From IMG/VR virus record IMGVR_UViG_3300018421_000118, positions 1-31,407 of that record: a DNA stretch of 31,407 nucleotides; one strand, 5' to 3'. Shown here in pieces: positions 1 through 7,626 of this stretch (position 1 is the first letter of the stretch; each line of letters starts with the position of its first letter). Under the pieces are notes generated by a model, which had not been told where the DNA came from, ran no database searches, and saw nothing but the letters and a program-made list of their open reading frames with translations. Both the position numbers and the translations under genes were made by a program. This DNA is from a virus.

Positions 1-17
1 CAGCCCCTTAGTATAGT

Positions 18-1076
18 TTATGCTAGGTTATAGTTAGCAGTGATTAGTCCTTCTGGACGTAAAATCTTACGACCGTATAGTTGCATACCACGAACGATAT
101 CTGCAAATGTGTCTGGTGAACGGAATGATTCAGTCTTTGCGATCTGATCCGCTACCGCCACTGCAGAGTCGTGACCTGCGACTAGTACGCCGTAGTTAGC
201 TTCTGAACCCGCTGATGCAGAAGTACCCGGACCTGTACCTTCGTATGGAAGGTTGTTCGAAGTATATACGCGGAAGCCACGGATAAGGTTTGGCATACGA
301 CCATTGCGTACTTCATCGCCTCCACCGTAGTCAGCGTTAACCAACTTCGCGTCTTCGTCCATCAAGATTTCCTTGAAGACTGGGTCTACTACAACCCAAC
401 GACCATCTGTGTCTACGTTAGCCGCATCCAACAAACGAGCCATACGGTTCAGGATAGCTAGTGGTGAAGTGATTGCACCTGTACCGCCACCTGCCGCTGT
501 CGGGATAGAAGTAACTTCTGCTTCGCCGCCGATGTCAGAACCACCGAAATCAGTGATGTCCAATTTGTTGGCTGCTAGAAGTTCGTCGTTACCTGCAGTT
601 GAGTCTGCTTTTGTACCGCCTGTATCCAAAGCTGTACGGCGACCCCATGCAGAACCTGACCAGTCCCAACCAGACATATAGCCTAGTACTTCACGGTCAA
701 ACGCATCACGAAGTTTATAGCCAGCACGATCTGTTGCTAGATCGACAAAATTGATGTGACTATGAGCCTCTTCGATGTCGTCCATTGCGAATTGGAAGTA
801 GTTCGCTTCAGTGACGACCATAGTGAAATCGGCATCTGTCAAATCTTGTGTCGCAAGTGTTGTACCACGTGCGTAAGAGTTGATTGTGATATCTGGTTCT
901 TTGATGATCTTGACGCTATCGCCCATGTTTGCGATTTCGCCAGAGTAATCGGTATTTGCGATATCTTCTACAACAGAAGAGTTACGGAAAGCCTTCTGGA
1001 CTTTCTTGGAATAGATTACTGGCGAGAAATTACCGTTTGGTAAGTTGCCGTAACCTGATGCTACTGGAAATGCCAT
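18..1076 (-). CDS. Major capsid protein (HK97/P22-type fold expected)
   Basis: The 352-residue product should be the main subunit of the icosahedral head. Its length, its place directly after the scaffold gene, and a body rich in Gly, Ala, Asp and Ser fit phage coat proteins. The N-terminal part (MAFPVASGYGNLPNG, then a stretch about residues 25-60 with 'EDIANTDYSGEI') resembles coat proteins of marine podoviruses that I recognise only by pattern. A Gly/Ala/Ser-rich region around residues 195-205 is probably a flexible loop. GGAG lies 8 nt before the ATG. Unlike its neighbours it is not joined to the preceding gene: a 262-bp gap holds its own promoter and two hairpins, consistent with very high expression. 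Capsid assignment is fairly sure; the precise fold subtype is inferred. Confidence 0.85.
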   Translation of the reverse strand: MAFPVASGYGNLPNGNFSPVIYSKKVQKAFRNSSVVEDIANTDYSGEIANMGDSVKIIKEPDITINSYARGTTLATQDLTDADFTMVVTEANYFQFAMDDIEEAHSHINFVDLATDRAGYKLRDAFDREVLGYMSGWDWSGSAWGRRTALDTGGTKADSTAGNDELLAANKLDITDFGGSDIGGEAEVTSIPTAAGGGTGAITSPLAILNRMARLLDAANVDTDGRWVVVDPVFKEILMDEDAKLVNADYGGGDEVRNGRMPNLIRGFRVYTSNNLPYEGTGPGTSASAGSEANYGVLVAGHDSAVAVADQIAKTESFRSPDTFADIVRGMQLYGRKILRPEGLITANYNLA

Positions 1077-1338
1077 TTGAGTGTCTCCTTGAATGAAATG
1101 GCTTGGAATTAACTCTTAGTGTGTTTTTGTGTTGCCTAAGAGCAGCTAGATCAGACAATTTAACATCAGTGTCAGTTTGTAAGGAGTATCGCCAAAGCGG
1201 GTCCAAACGCGCTGGTAGACTTAGTATATTATCTGGAAGGGTTGATAGAGGTATACCTAATAGGTGTCTCTATCCTAATAAATCAATGGTTTCATTGTAC
1301 CATAGTAACGTAATTAAAGCAACACCTAATTACGTAAA
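1077..1338 (-). promoter_or_regulatory. Leader region of the capsid gene: two hairpins
   Basis: This 262-bp gap separates scaffold and capsid genes and I see no gene in it. Read on the minus strand, the predicted transcript (start near 1287) meets a hairpin at 1244-1274, with a 7-bp outer stem (GATAGAG/CTCTATC) and a nested ACCTA/TAGGT inverted repeat. A second 7-bp stem follows at 1113-1119/1136-1142 (CTCTTAG/CTAAGAG) about 36 nt before the start codon. Neither has a U-tract, so they are not intrinsic terminators. Roles in message stability or processing are inference. Confidence 0.6.
1294..1322 (-). promoter_or_regulatory. Sigma70-like promoter of the capsid gene
   Basis: On the minus strand TTGCTT (1317-1322), a 17-bp spacer and TACAAT (1294-1299) form a good promoter, strengthened by TGG directly before the -10 (extended -10). 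Transcription would begin near 1287 and run only into the capsid gene. Confidence 0.6.
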
Positions 1339-2112
1339 CTACCGAGCTGCGCCCGATATATCATAGACAAAAGCACCTGATCTCATGGCTTCACTAATGG
1401 CTGCTTCGTTTTGTTCAAACTCACGATCAGACATAGCTGCGACCATGCTCTCAGAGAACTTAGCCTTACCGCCAGTAGTAGGAGCGGCTGATGTAGTACG
1501 CCCCACCGCCTGTGCGGCTGATTTCGTTGACTTGCCGCGACGACCCATATCTGCCTTATACAGATCAATTGTACGTGCGGCCCACTTAGCGTCAGTGTTG
1601 TTCTTATACACACTGTCCTGCATTGCAGATGGCTGTAGAGCTACCCACTCATGGAACTTTGGGTCTTTCCTAATCTGTGCAAAGTCAGGATGTAGTTTCA
1701 TAAGTTCTTGCTCTGCGCTCTGGCGATACAGTTTACGCTCAAAATTCTCTACTTGTTGTAGACGCTTCTCGCCTTCGGCTAGAACTTCATTGGCACGTTT
1801 ACGGGCAATGGTGTCCACAATCTTTGCAACATCTGGATAGCGTTTGCTCCACTCATCGACTTCTTCGTCAGTCTTGGGGAACTTAATTTGCTTACGGGTA
1901 GCGGCCTCTAGTTGGGCTTTTACCTCTGCCAGTTCTTTATCCTTTTGGTCACGTACCGTCTGGATGTGGCGTTGGATATCCTGATACCGCTTCTTATAGC
2001 TTTCCTCTTCGGCATTTAACTGTTCAGCGGCTGGCTGTTGTTGCGATAGCTCTTCACTGTATGTCAAATTTTCATCAGGCTCTTCGGCTCTTTGGTATTT
2101 ACGTTTTTGCAT
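1339..2112 (-). CDS. Capsid scaffolding protein
   Basis: The product (257 residues from the chosen start) is highly charged and mostly helical. It has a long coiled-coil-like stretch over roughly residues 30-90 and a basic, Ala/Ser/Thr-rich C-terminal part, the usual make-up of internal scaffolds that guide procapsid assembly and then leave. It sits immediately before the capsid gene, the standard position. I start it at ATG 2112 because GAGG lies 6 nt upstream (GTGAGGAAATCATG); an in-frame TTG at 2148 would add 12 residues but has no ribosome site. The role is inferred from position and composition, not from a motif. Confidence 0.75.
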   Translation of the reverse strand: MQKRKYQRAEEPDENLTYSEELSQQQPAAEQLNAEEESYKKRYQDIQRHIQTVRDQKDKELAEVKAQLEAATRKQIKFPKTDEEVDEWSKRYPDVAKIVDTIARKRANEVLAEGEKRLQQVENFERKLYRQSAEQELMKLHPDFAQIRKDPKFHEWVALQPSAMQDSVYKNNTDAKWAARTIDLYKADMGRRGKSTKSAAQAVGRTTSAAPTTGGKAKFSESMVAAMSDREFEQNEAAISEAMRSGAFVYDISGAAR

Positions 2113-2148
2113 GATTTCCTCACTGGGTCCGACAAGTCGGGTATCCAA

Positions 2149-3300
2149 TTAAACCATAAATGCTATCTTCTGTTTTTTAAGCATTGCTGGTAGGGGTTTT
2201 GATACAGGCTCAAGTTCTTCCTCTGTATCCTCTAACTGGTCTTCCACTTCTACTGTGGCGACCTCTACATCAACGTCCTCTTCTGGTACGTCGATCTCTT
2301 CGTCCTTGACTTCTTCTGCCTCAGACTGTTCTACGTGCTGTATCAGGCCGTCCATCTCCATAGACATCAACCCCATTTCGGCCTCAGCTTGCATTTCTTG
2401 AATATGTTTTAGCCCGTGCCACGATACTACGTGAGCGGGTAGGATGTATTCACCCTCTGAGATCATCGCCTCGATGTCATCTCTTACGTTATTAGCAGTC
2501 GATCCAATTGGAATAGGGTTGCCAGATACTTCGTCGTAACCCGCAATGCCTTCTTCCATGCCGCCAGTACACTCGTCGCATCCACAAGCCATACCGCCGT
2601 GGTACATCTGCAGCTTCTCATCGTCTAAGATTTCGTCGTCCACGTTCTTCTGAATAGCCTCTCCACGCGCCCTCTCGTAGGAGTCTACTTCGCCATTTTC
2701 ATTCAGATCAGCCTTCTTTTCATCTAATTGAAACTTCTTAGCTGCCATTTCTCTGCCCTCTTCTGTGGTGATACCCTTGGTGGCGGTTGCTATGCCGCCC
2801 AGTGCAAAGCCAGTATCACCGCCCTTGTACCAGTTAATGATTGGTGAGGTGTCTACGCCTATCTTCTCTAGACCTAGTAGACCTGCCGCACCCGCTAGTT
2901 TTAAGCTGTCCTTTAGGCCAAACTCTTCGCCTTCGTCCTTGTCGTCGTATCCCTGTTGGACCGCGTCTAGGATTTCCTGAGCTTCCTCTGGCGTATAGTC
3001 GTCTGACATAAGTAACTTACCGTTTTCGTCGGTGAAGCTGTGTATCTCAGCGTCTTGCTCCTCTAGTTGCTGGACTGCGCTCTCGCCGTAAGCCTTGGGC
3101 CAGTTAACGCCTGAATTGATTGCGTTATCTATGGCTATGTCTATCGGCTGCTCCTCTCCATCCCAGATAGTTGGGATCAGAGTTTGGCGACCATCGATGT
3201 CAACGATTACGGTTCTTACCGTAGACAGTGACCCATCCTCGTTCACCTTGGCAGTGCCGTTAGCAATATTATAGAAGTGGTGTTCTAGAATAGGGTCCAT
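2149..3300 (-). CDS. Virion-associated protein with an EF-hand-like calcium loop
   Basis: I do not recognise a named function for this 383-residue acidic protein, but it lies in the head-assembly block between portal-proximal genes and the scaffold. Residues 28-48 (VRTVIVDIDGRQTLIPTIW) resemble a beta segment common in phage structural proteins. Residues 198-209 (DLNENGEVDSYE) match a canonical EF-hand calcium loop, with D1, N3, N5, G6, D9 and E12 in place. A Cys cluster follows (C239, C241, C244). Residues 266-312, with 'SEGEYILPAHVV', match a segment often seen in marine podovirus virion proteins. The C-terminal part, about 327-363, is strongly acidic. AGGA precedes the start by 7 nt. Confidence 0.55.
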   Translation of the reverse strand: MDPILEHHFYNIANGTAKVNEDGSLSTVRTVIVDIDGRQTLIPTIWDGEEQPIDIAIDNAINSGVNWPKAYGESAVQQLEEQDAEIHSFTDENGKLLMSDDYTPEEAQEILDAVQQGYDDKDEGEEFGLKDSLKLAGAAGLLGLEKIGVDTSPIINWYKGGDTGFALGGIATATKGITTEEGREMAAKKFQLDEKKADLNENGEVDSYERARGEAIQKNVDDEILDDEKLQMYHGGMACGCDECTGGMEEGIAGYDEVSGNPIPIGSTANNVRDDIEAMISEGEYILPAHVVSWHGLKHIQEMQAEAEMGLMSMEMDGLIQHVEQSEAEEVKDEEIDVPEEDVDVEVATVEVEDQLEDTEEELEPVSKPLPAMLKKQKIAFMV

Positions 3301-3309
3301 AAAATATCC

Positions 3310-5262
3310 TTACTGAGGTGTAGCAAAGCCTTCTTCAGGCTGCTCTTCAGCCGATACTAATCCTGCAGAACCAATTAAACCTGCAGTAGCAATACCAATA
3401 TCACGGCGGTCTCCGATATAATTCTTCCAGCTAGGTACGCCGCCAGCACCTACCTTTTCAGCTTCGGCAATAATCATTTCACGTGCGCCGTTTGCATCTA
3501 GAGTACCGTCATCAACCATACGCCAAATAGCATCCACGCTTGAGATAAAATTCTTGTTGTTTTTCATCTCTTTAGGGAACAATGTACGTAACTGCTCCCA
3601 AGATACGGACTGCATCTCACGCGGTAGTACATTCCTTAGCTTGGCTGCTTCTGTAGTTGCATCAAAGTACAAACCGTAGCTGCCGCGCATTCCAGTCTCT
3701 GCCTTACCTAAGTTAGACCAACGGGCTGGGTTACCTGTTGCACTGGCACCAGTAAGACCTTGGTTAACTTCGTTAGAGTTCTGACCAAGAGGTCTAAACA
3801 AACCAGCCGCAATTTGGTGTGTGTCTACGGTTACATCTTTAGGACTGTCTGGATTCAGAATGTTGTTAAAGAAGTTACGTACTTTGTGCGCCCCGCCTAG
3901 CTCAGGTGAGATGCTTTCTAACGTACCATCGCCATCTAGAATACGGATAGCCTTAGCCATATTATCGAAGCTCTGGTGTACTAGCTTAGAGGGTGCGCCT
4001 GACTTTGTAGCAACTACACCAAGTATATCGCCTTCAGGACTTACCTCTCGGAAGTTAGTGCCAAAGTGTGCTTCATCATAGGCGCGTATCCACATTGCTT
4101 TCTGTAGTGGGGTCTCCATTTCACCCCAAGGTCTACCGCGTACTGTCTCAAACTCTTTCTGCTTCTGCCAAGCTGTACCGCCCTTAGAGCCACCTTTCTT
4201 CTCAGTGGTAGCAATAGCATCCATCTCTGGGGTCCACGGCGCATTGTTGCCTAGTTCCGCATTATGCTTAATAATACGTTCACCCATACCCACGTTCTGA
4301 TACCAGTCTTTTCCGGGGCTTAGGGCTGCTAGAACACCTGCAGTCTTTGTATCAGAGATACCAAAACGGTCTGATAATCCTAGTGCAATACGGTTAGCAC
4401 CACGATACCAATTGGCTGAGTCCTTAGCTATTCCTAGACGGTCTGACATATCGTAGAGACTTACGATGTTATCAGTCATACGAGAGATTACGTTTTGTGC
4501 AGTCTGAGTAACATCTTCTGACCACAAGTTACGCAAACCGGGATAGTTCTCTGCCATCATAGCAAAGTTCTGTGCCATAGCAGAGTTACCGCGCATAAGT
4601 GCTTCAGTATCAGATACCATAGTACCTGTACCAATCTGACCTGCATCTCCACCTTTTTCTTCTGGTGTAGTTGGTAGACGGGTGTCTACTCGACGATCAA
4701 TGTCGAGCATCTCTTCTGTCTGCCCTGCCGCATCTTTTGCTGTAGCAAACACATTACCTAAATTACTGCCTACCATAGCAGGATCATACTCAGGCATATT
4801 TCTAGCCACCGCACGTACACCCATAGCACCTGCACCTGCAGCGGGTATTAGAGAAGACGCATTAAGAGCATCACCTAAGATACTTTCTCTAGCAGCATTA
4901 ATCTGATCGCCTGTGGCGTTAGTGATGTCTACGCCATACATATCCATAAGTCGGTCATCGAGGTCTTGAGTAAACAAAGCCTTGGTGCTGTCTACTACAT
5001 CTCGTACTGCTTCTTTAGTTGTCTCAATAGGTGCCTGTACAAAGTCTTTTGCACCTTCGTATATACCCTGACCAGTCTCCTTCAAGAAGCCAATCTCGTC
5101 TTCATTAATGTAGCGTCCTAGCTTTTCACCAAAGCTATCATACTCATTATCTAGACCTACGACATTATCCAGAATAAGCTCACCGTAGCCCATTCCTTTT
5201 TGTGTCTTTTCAAGATCGTCTTCTGGTTTGTCTTCCCCGAAGAAGTACTCGTAAAAGCCCAT
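3310..5262 (-). CDS. Large virion-associated protein with a DNA-glycosylase-like (HhH-GPD-like) core
   Basis: This 650-residue protein is encoded two genes after the portal and probably travels in the head or is ejected. The N-terminal third is acidic and helical, with an Ala/Gly-rich stretch near 138-152. Residues about 285-480 carry a recognisable pattern: 'LAALSPGKDWYQN' (311-323), then 'ELGGAHKVRNFFNNIL' with K460, then 'VTVDTH' with D480. In endonuclease III-type glycosylases an 'LSAQ..D..N' segment is followed by a catalytic Lys and, 18 residues later, by the Asp of 'VDTH'; here the Lys-Asp spacing is 20. A 'SVSWEQLRTLF' segment (552-562) follows. The fold and any activity are inference. 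The start overlaps the previous stop as TAATG. Confidence 0.5.
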   Translation of the reverse strand: MGFYEYFFGEDKPEDDLEKTQKGMGYGELILDNVVGLDNEYDSFGEKLGRYINEDEIGFLKETGQGIYEGAKDFVQAPIETTKEAVRDVVDSTKALFTQDLDDRLMDMYGVDITNATGDQINAARESILGDALNASSLIPAAGAGAMGVRAVARNMPEYDPAMVGSNLGNVFATAKDAAGQTEEMLDIDRRVDTRLPTTPEEKGGDAGQIGTGTMVSDTEALMRGNSAMAQNFAMMAENYPGLRNLWSEDVTQTAQNVISRMTDNIVSLYDMSDRLGIAKDSANWYRGANRIALGLSDRFGISDTKTAGVLAALSPGKDWYQNVGMGERIIKHNAELGNNAPWTPEMDAIATTEKKGGSKGGTAWQKQKEFETVRGRPWGEMETPLQKAMWIRAYDEAHFGTNFREVSPEGDILGVVATKSGAPSKLVHQSFDNMAKAIRILDGDGTLESISPELGGAHKVRNFFNNILNPDSPKDVTVDTHQIAAGLFRPLGQNSNEVNQGLTGASATGNPARWSNLGKAETGMRGSYGLYFDATTEAAKLRNVLPREMQSVSWEQLRTLFPKEMKNNKNFISSVDAIWRMVDDGTLDANGAREMIIAEAEKVGAGGVPSWKNYIGDRRDIGIATAGLIGSAGLVSAEEQPEEGFATPQ

Positions 5263-5477
5263 TATTCGGCTCCCTTAATTACCTCATCTCTCAGAGTATG
5301 AAAACGCCGTAGCTCTGCTATTGCGCCCTGTATCTCTAGGATTCGGTTGTGGTCTTTGGTTGTTTCGAGCAGACTGTGCATAGTCTTGATGCGGCGATCT
5401 GCGTAGTCTTTTAGCGTCTGGTGTTGGTCCTTATCGTTTACGAGCGGTAATAGAGAACGATAAAACTGTTTATCCAT
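5262..5477 (-). CDS. Small helical protein between portal and virion protein genes
   Basis: This 71-residue, highly charged and probably all-helical protein has no motif I recognise. It is joined on both sides by TAATG stop-start overlaps, to the portal gene before it and the 650-residue virion protein gene after it, so translation is very likely coupled. Its place in the head block suggests a minor structural or assembly role, which is inference only. The tight overlaps make the gene itself credible. Confidence 0.7.
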   Translation of the reverse strand: MDKQFYRSLLPLVNDKDQHQTLKDYADRRIKTMHSLLETTKDHNRILEIQGAIAELRRFHTLRDEVIKGAE

Positions 5478-7624
5478 TATTGTACTGGACCTTGCTGTGG
5501 TGGTTGTTGTGGTTGAGGTGCGTTCCCGCCGTTTGCTCCACCGCCGCCGCCAGTAAACCCTGCAGCGTCTGGCTCTGGTGCCGCTCCCGCTGCTATATTA
5601 CCATTGCCGTTACCTGTAGGGTCTTGCGGAGAGGGTGCGCCTTGAGGCTGTTCGCCTTCGGGGGCGGGGGGCTGTTCTGGCATTAGTGCCTGTATCTCAG
5701 CCATCATCTTTTGCTGGATAGCTGCCTCGCGTGGATCGTTGAGTATCTTGTCCTCGTCCAAGTCCATAGAGGATGCCAACTCGCGTAGGATGTAATCGTA
5801 TTTAACAAACGGAGCCATCTGTGGGTTGCTGGTCATCTGCATAAACTGTAGTAGTCGCTGGCTACGTACTTCGTTGCGCATTAGGCTCTCAGTGCCACGC
5901 GCCTTAACGTCTAGGTCACCGATAAACTCTTTGTTGAAGTTGAACTGCATATTGAATGCAAACAGAGCCTTGCCCAGTGGACCTAGCAAATAGTCGTCGA
6001 TATTACGAACAACGGCCTTAATGTTCTGAGCCGCTGCACCCATCAACATAGACATACCACTGGCAGTACGTCCCACACCGCCAACTGCGCCAGAGCCGTG
6101 ACTGTATGACGGAATGCCTGTGGCCTCGTCGGCTAACTGACGGCTCTTGTCGAACATCATCAATAGCTCTTGTGATACGTTAGGGAACTTGGTGCCGAAG
6201 ATGGCCTGTCCCGGTGCGCCAGCTTGTCTACGGAAGACCTTGCCCGGATACACTGACATATCCTGCCCCGGTACTAGGTTAGTCTCATCTACCTCTATAA
6301 GTAGATTGCCACTCAACGCAGAGTTGTCCACAGCCATCCGCATAAAGCCGTTCATTAGCAATTGGGTGTCTTCCATATTCTCAGCTACGCCTACACCGAA
6401 GAAGCTGTATGGGTTTAGTTCATATGGTACGGATAGGTAGGGGATGCGGCTAGGAGTGAACGGATTTAGCACCATGCGGATAATCTGGTTGTTACATACC
6501 CAGATATTCACTTGGATTTCGTCTTTGTCTTCTAGTTCCTTTGGAATGTCGATGTCTGCCTCTTCCGCAAGCTCTGCGTCCAAAATACCCCAGTATTCTA
6601 GTACCTCGTAGCGATCCATGTCGGATGATACGGAGTCGTCCTCTAGTGCGTCTTCCCAATACTCACGTTGGTAGGATGGTCCGTACTCTAGGGCTATCTC
6701 GATGCTCTCGTCGCGGAAGTGTGGACGCTTCTTCAGGCTGCGCATCTGAGTGCGGTTTAGTCGGTGACGTTGAATAGTAAATTCAGCCTCAGACATATTA
6801 CGTGCGTCTGGGTCTGGGTAGAAATCCCAGATGGAGACATATTCCATCTTCGGAATAGTTTCGAACAGCGGATCGTAGTTACCTTCCTCGTCCCAGCGCG
6901 GATATTCCTTGTCCATAGCAAATGGACCCTTGAATACGCCCGTACCGAACAGAGTACACTCGAATGCTACTGATCGTAGGTGCTTTGGCGCGTCAGTCTC
7001 GTCCAACTGGTCGTGCATTAGCTTTTCCATCTTCTGGGCTGCACGTTTTGCTGGCTCAAAGGTAATAGACCCCGGAAGTGTACCCGCTCCGACCTCTAAT
7101 TCGTCTTTGACTGGCTCTAGTCGCTCCTTATACAGTCCCAAGTCCTTCGCAATGTCGGGACGGGCTATAGATTTGGGTACGGAGTACTCCACATTCACCG
7201 TATCCTTGACTTTTTCGTCTGTCAGGGCGTTTGGATTGTAATTTACTGCGTCTGCCACGTTATTTGGGAACTGACGGGCCTCAATACCGATAGGAAACTT
7301 AGATCCAGCGAATAATACGTCCACGACTTGGGCATATGCCGCCAAGACTTTGGTCTTAGTGACTTTTATGAAGGCTTTTGACTTCTCGGCCTCTGTAAAT
7401 TGGACTTCTTGGGAGTATAGGCCGCGATAATTGCGGTAGGAGTCCAGCCAACGCTCCTCGTCTACCAGTCGAGCGTCTTTTGAGCGGCGATATTGGCTCT
7501 CTACGAAGGCTACAGCCCCAGAGAAGCTGGTATTTTCCTCTACAACGTCACCGTCCTCTTCCAGAGGGACCGCTAGGGTGGTATCTGTAACGTCTTCTGG
7601 TAAGGGTTTGTCCATTAATGCCAT
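5477..7624 (-). CDS. Portal protein (podovirus head-tail connector)
   Basis: At 715 residues this is the right size for a podovirus portal, the dodecameric ring through which DNA enters and leaves the head. It directly follows the large terminase gene, the usual order. The N-terminal part, about 35-115, has the 'RWLDSYRNYRGLYS' and 'FIKVTKTKVLAAYAQVVDVLF' patterns of portals of this marine podovirus type. The middle has the mixed 'YVSIWDFYPDPDARN' segment typical of the wing domain. The C-terminal part, from about residue 640, is Pro/Gln/Gly/Asn-rich and probably disordered. The start lies 3 nt after the terminase stop with only a weak ribosome site, so coupling is likely. Confidence 0.88.
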   Translation of the reverse strand: MALMDKPLPEDVTDTTLAVPLEEDGDVVEENTSFSGAVAFVESQYRRSKDARLVDEERWLDSYRNYRGLYSQEVQFTEAEKSKAFIKVTKTKVLAAYAQVVDVLFAGSKFPIGIEARQFPNNVADAVNYNPNALTDEKVKDTVNVEYSVPKSIARPDIAKDLGLYKERLEPVKDELEVGAGTLPGSITFEPAKRAAQKMEKLMHDQLDETDAPKHLRSVAFECTLFGTGVFKGPFAMDKEYPRWDEEGNYDPLFETIPKMEYVSIWDFYPDPDARNMSEAEFTIQRHRLNRTQMRSLKKRPHFRDESIEIALEYGPSYQREYWEDALEDDSVSSDMDRYEVLEYWGILDAELAEEADIDIPKELEDKDEIQVNIWVCNNQIIRMVLNPFTPSRIPYLSVPYELNPYSFFGVGVAENMEDTQLLMNGFMRMAVDNSALSGNLLIEVDETNLVPGQDMSVYPGKVFRRQAGAPGQAIFGTKFPNVSQELLMMFDKSRQLADEATGIPSYSHGSGAVGGVGRTASGMSMLMGAAAQNIKAVVRNIDDYLLGPLGKALFAFNMQFNFNKEFIGDLDVKARGTESLMRNEVRSQRLLQFMQMTSNPQMAPFVKYDYILRELASSMDLDEDKILNDPREAAIQQKMMAEIQALMPEQPPAPEGEQPQGAPSPQDPTGNGNGNIAAGAAPEPDAAGFTGGGGGANGGNAPQPQQPPQQGPVQ

Positions 7625-7626
7625 AT

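Noticed and set aside
373-1043. Plus-strand reading frames opposite the capsid gene
   Set aside because: They are shadows of a strongly supported capsid gene, with no ribosome sites.
2113-2148. TTG start for the scaffold gene at 2148
   Set aside because: It has no ribosome site, whereas ATG 2112 has GAGG at good spacing.
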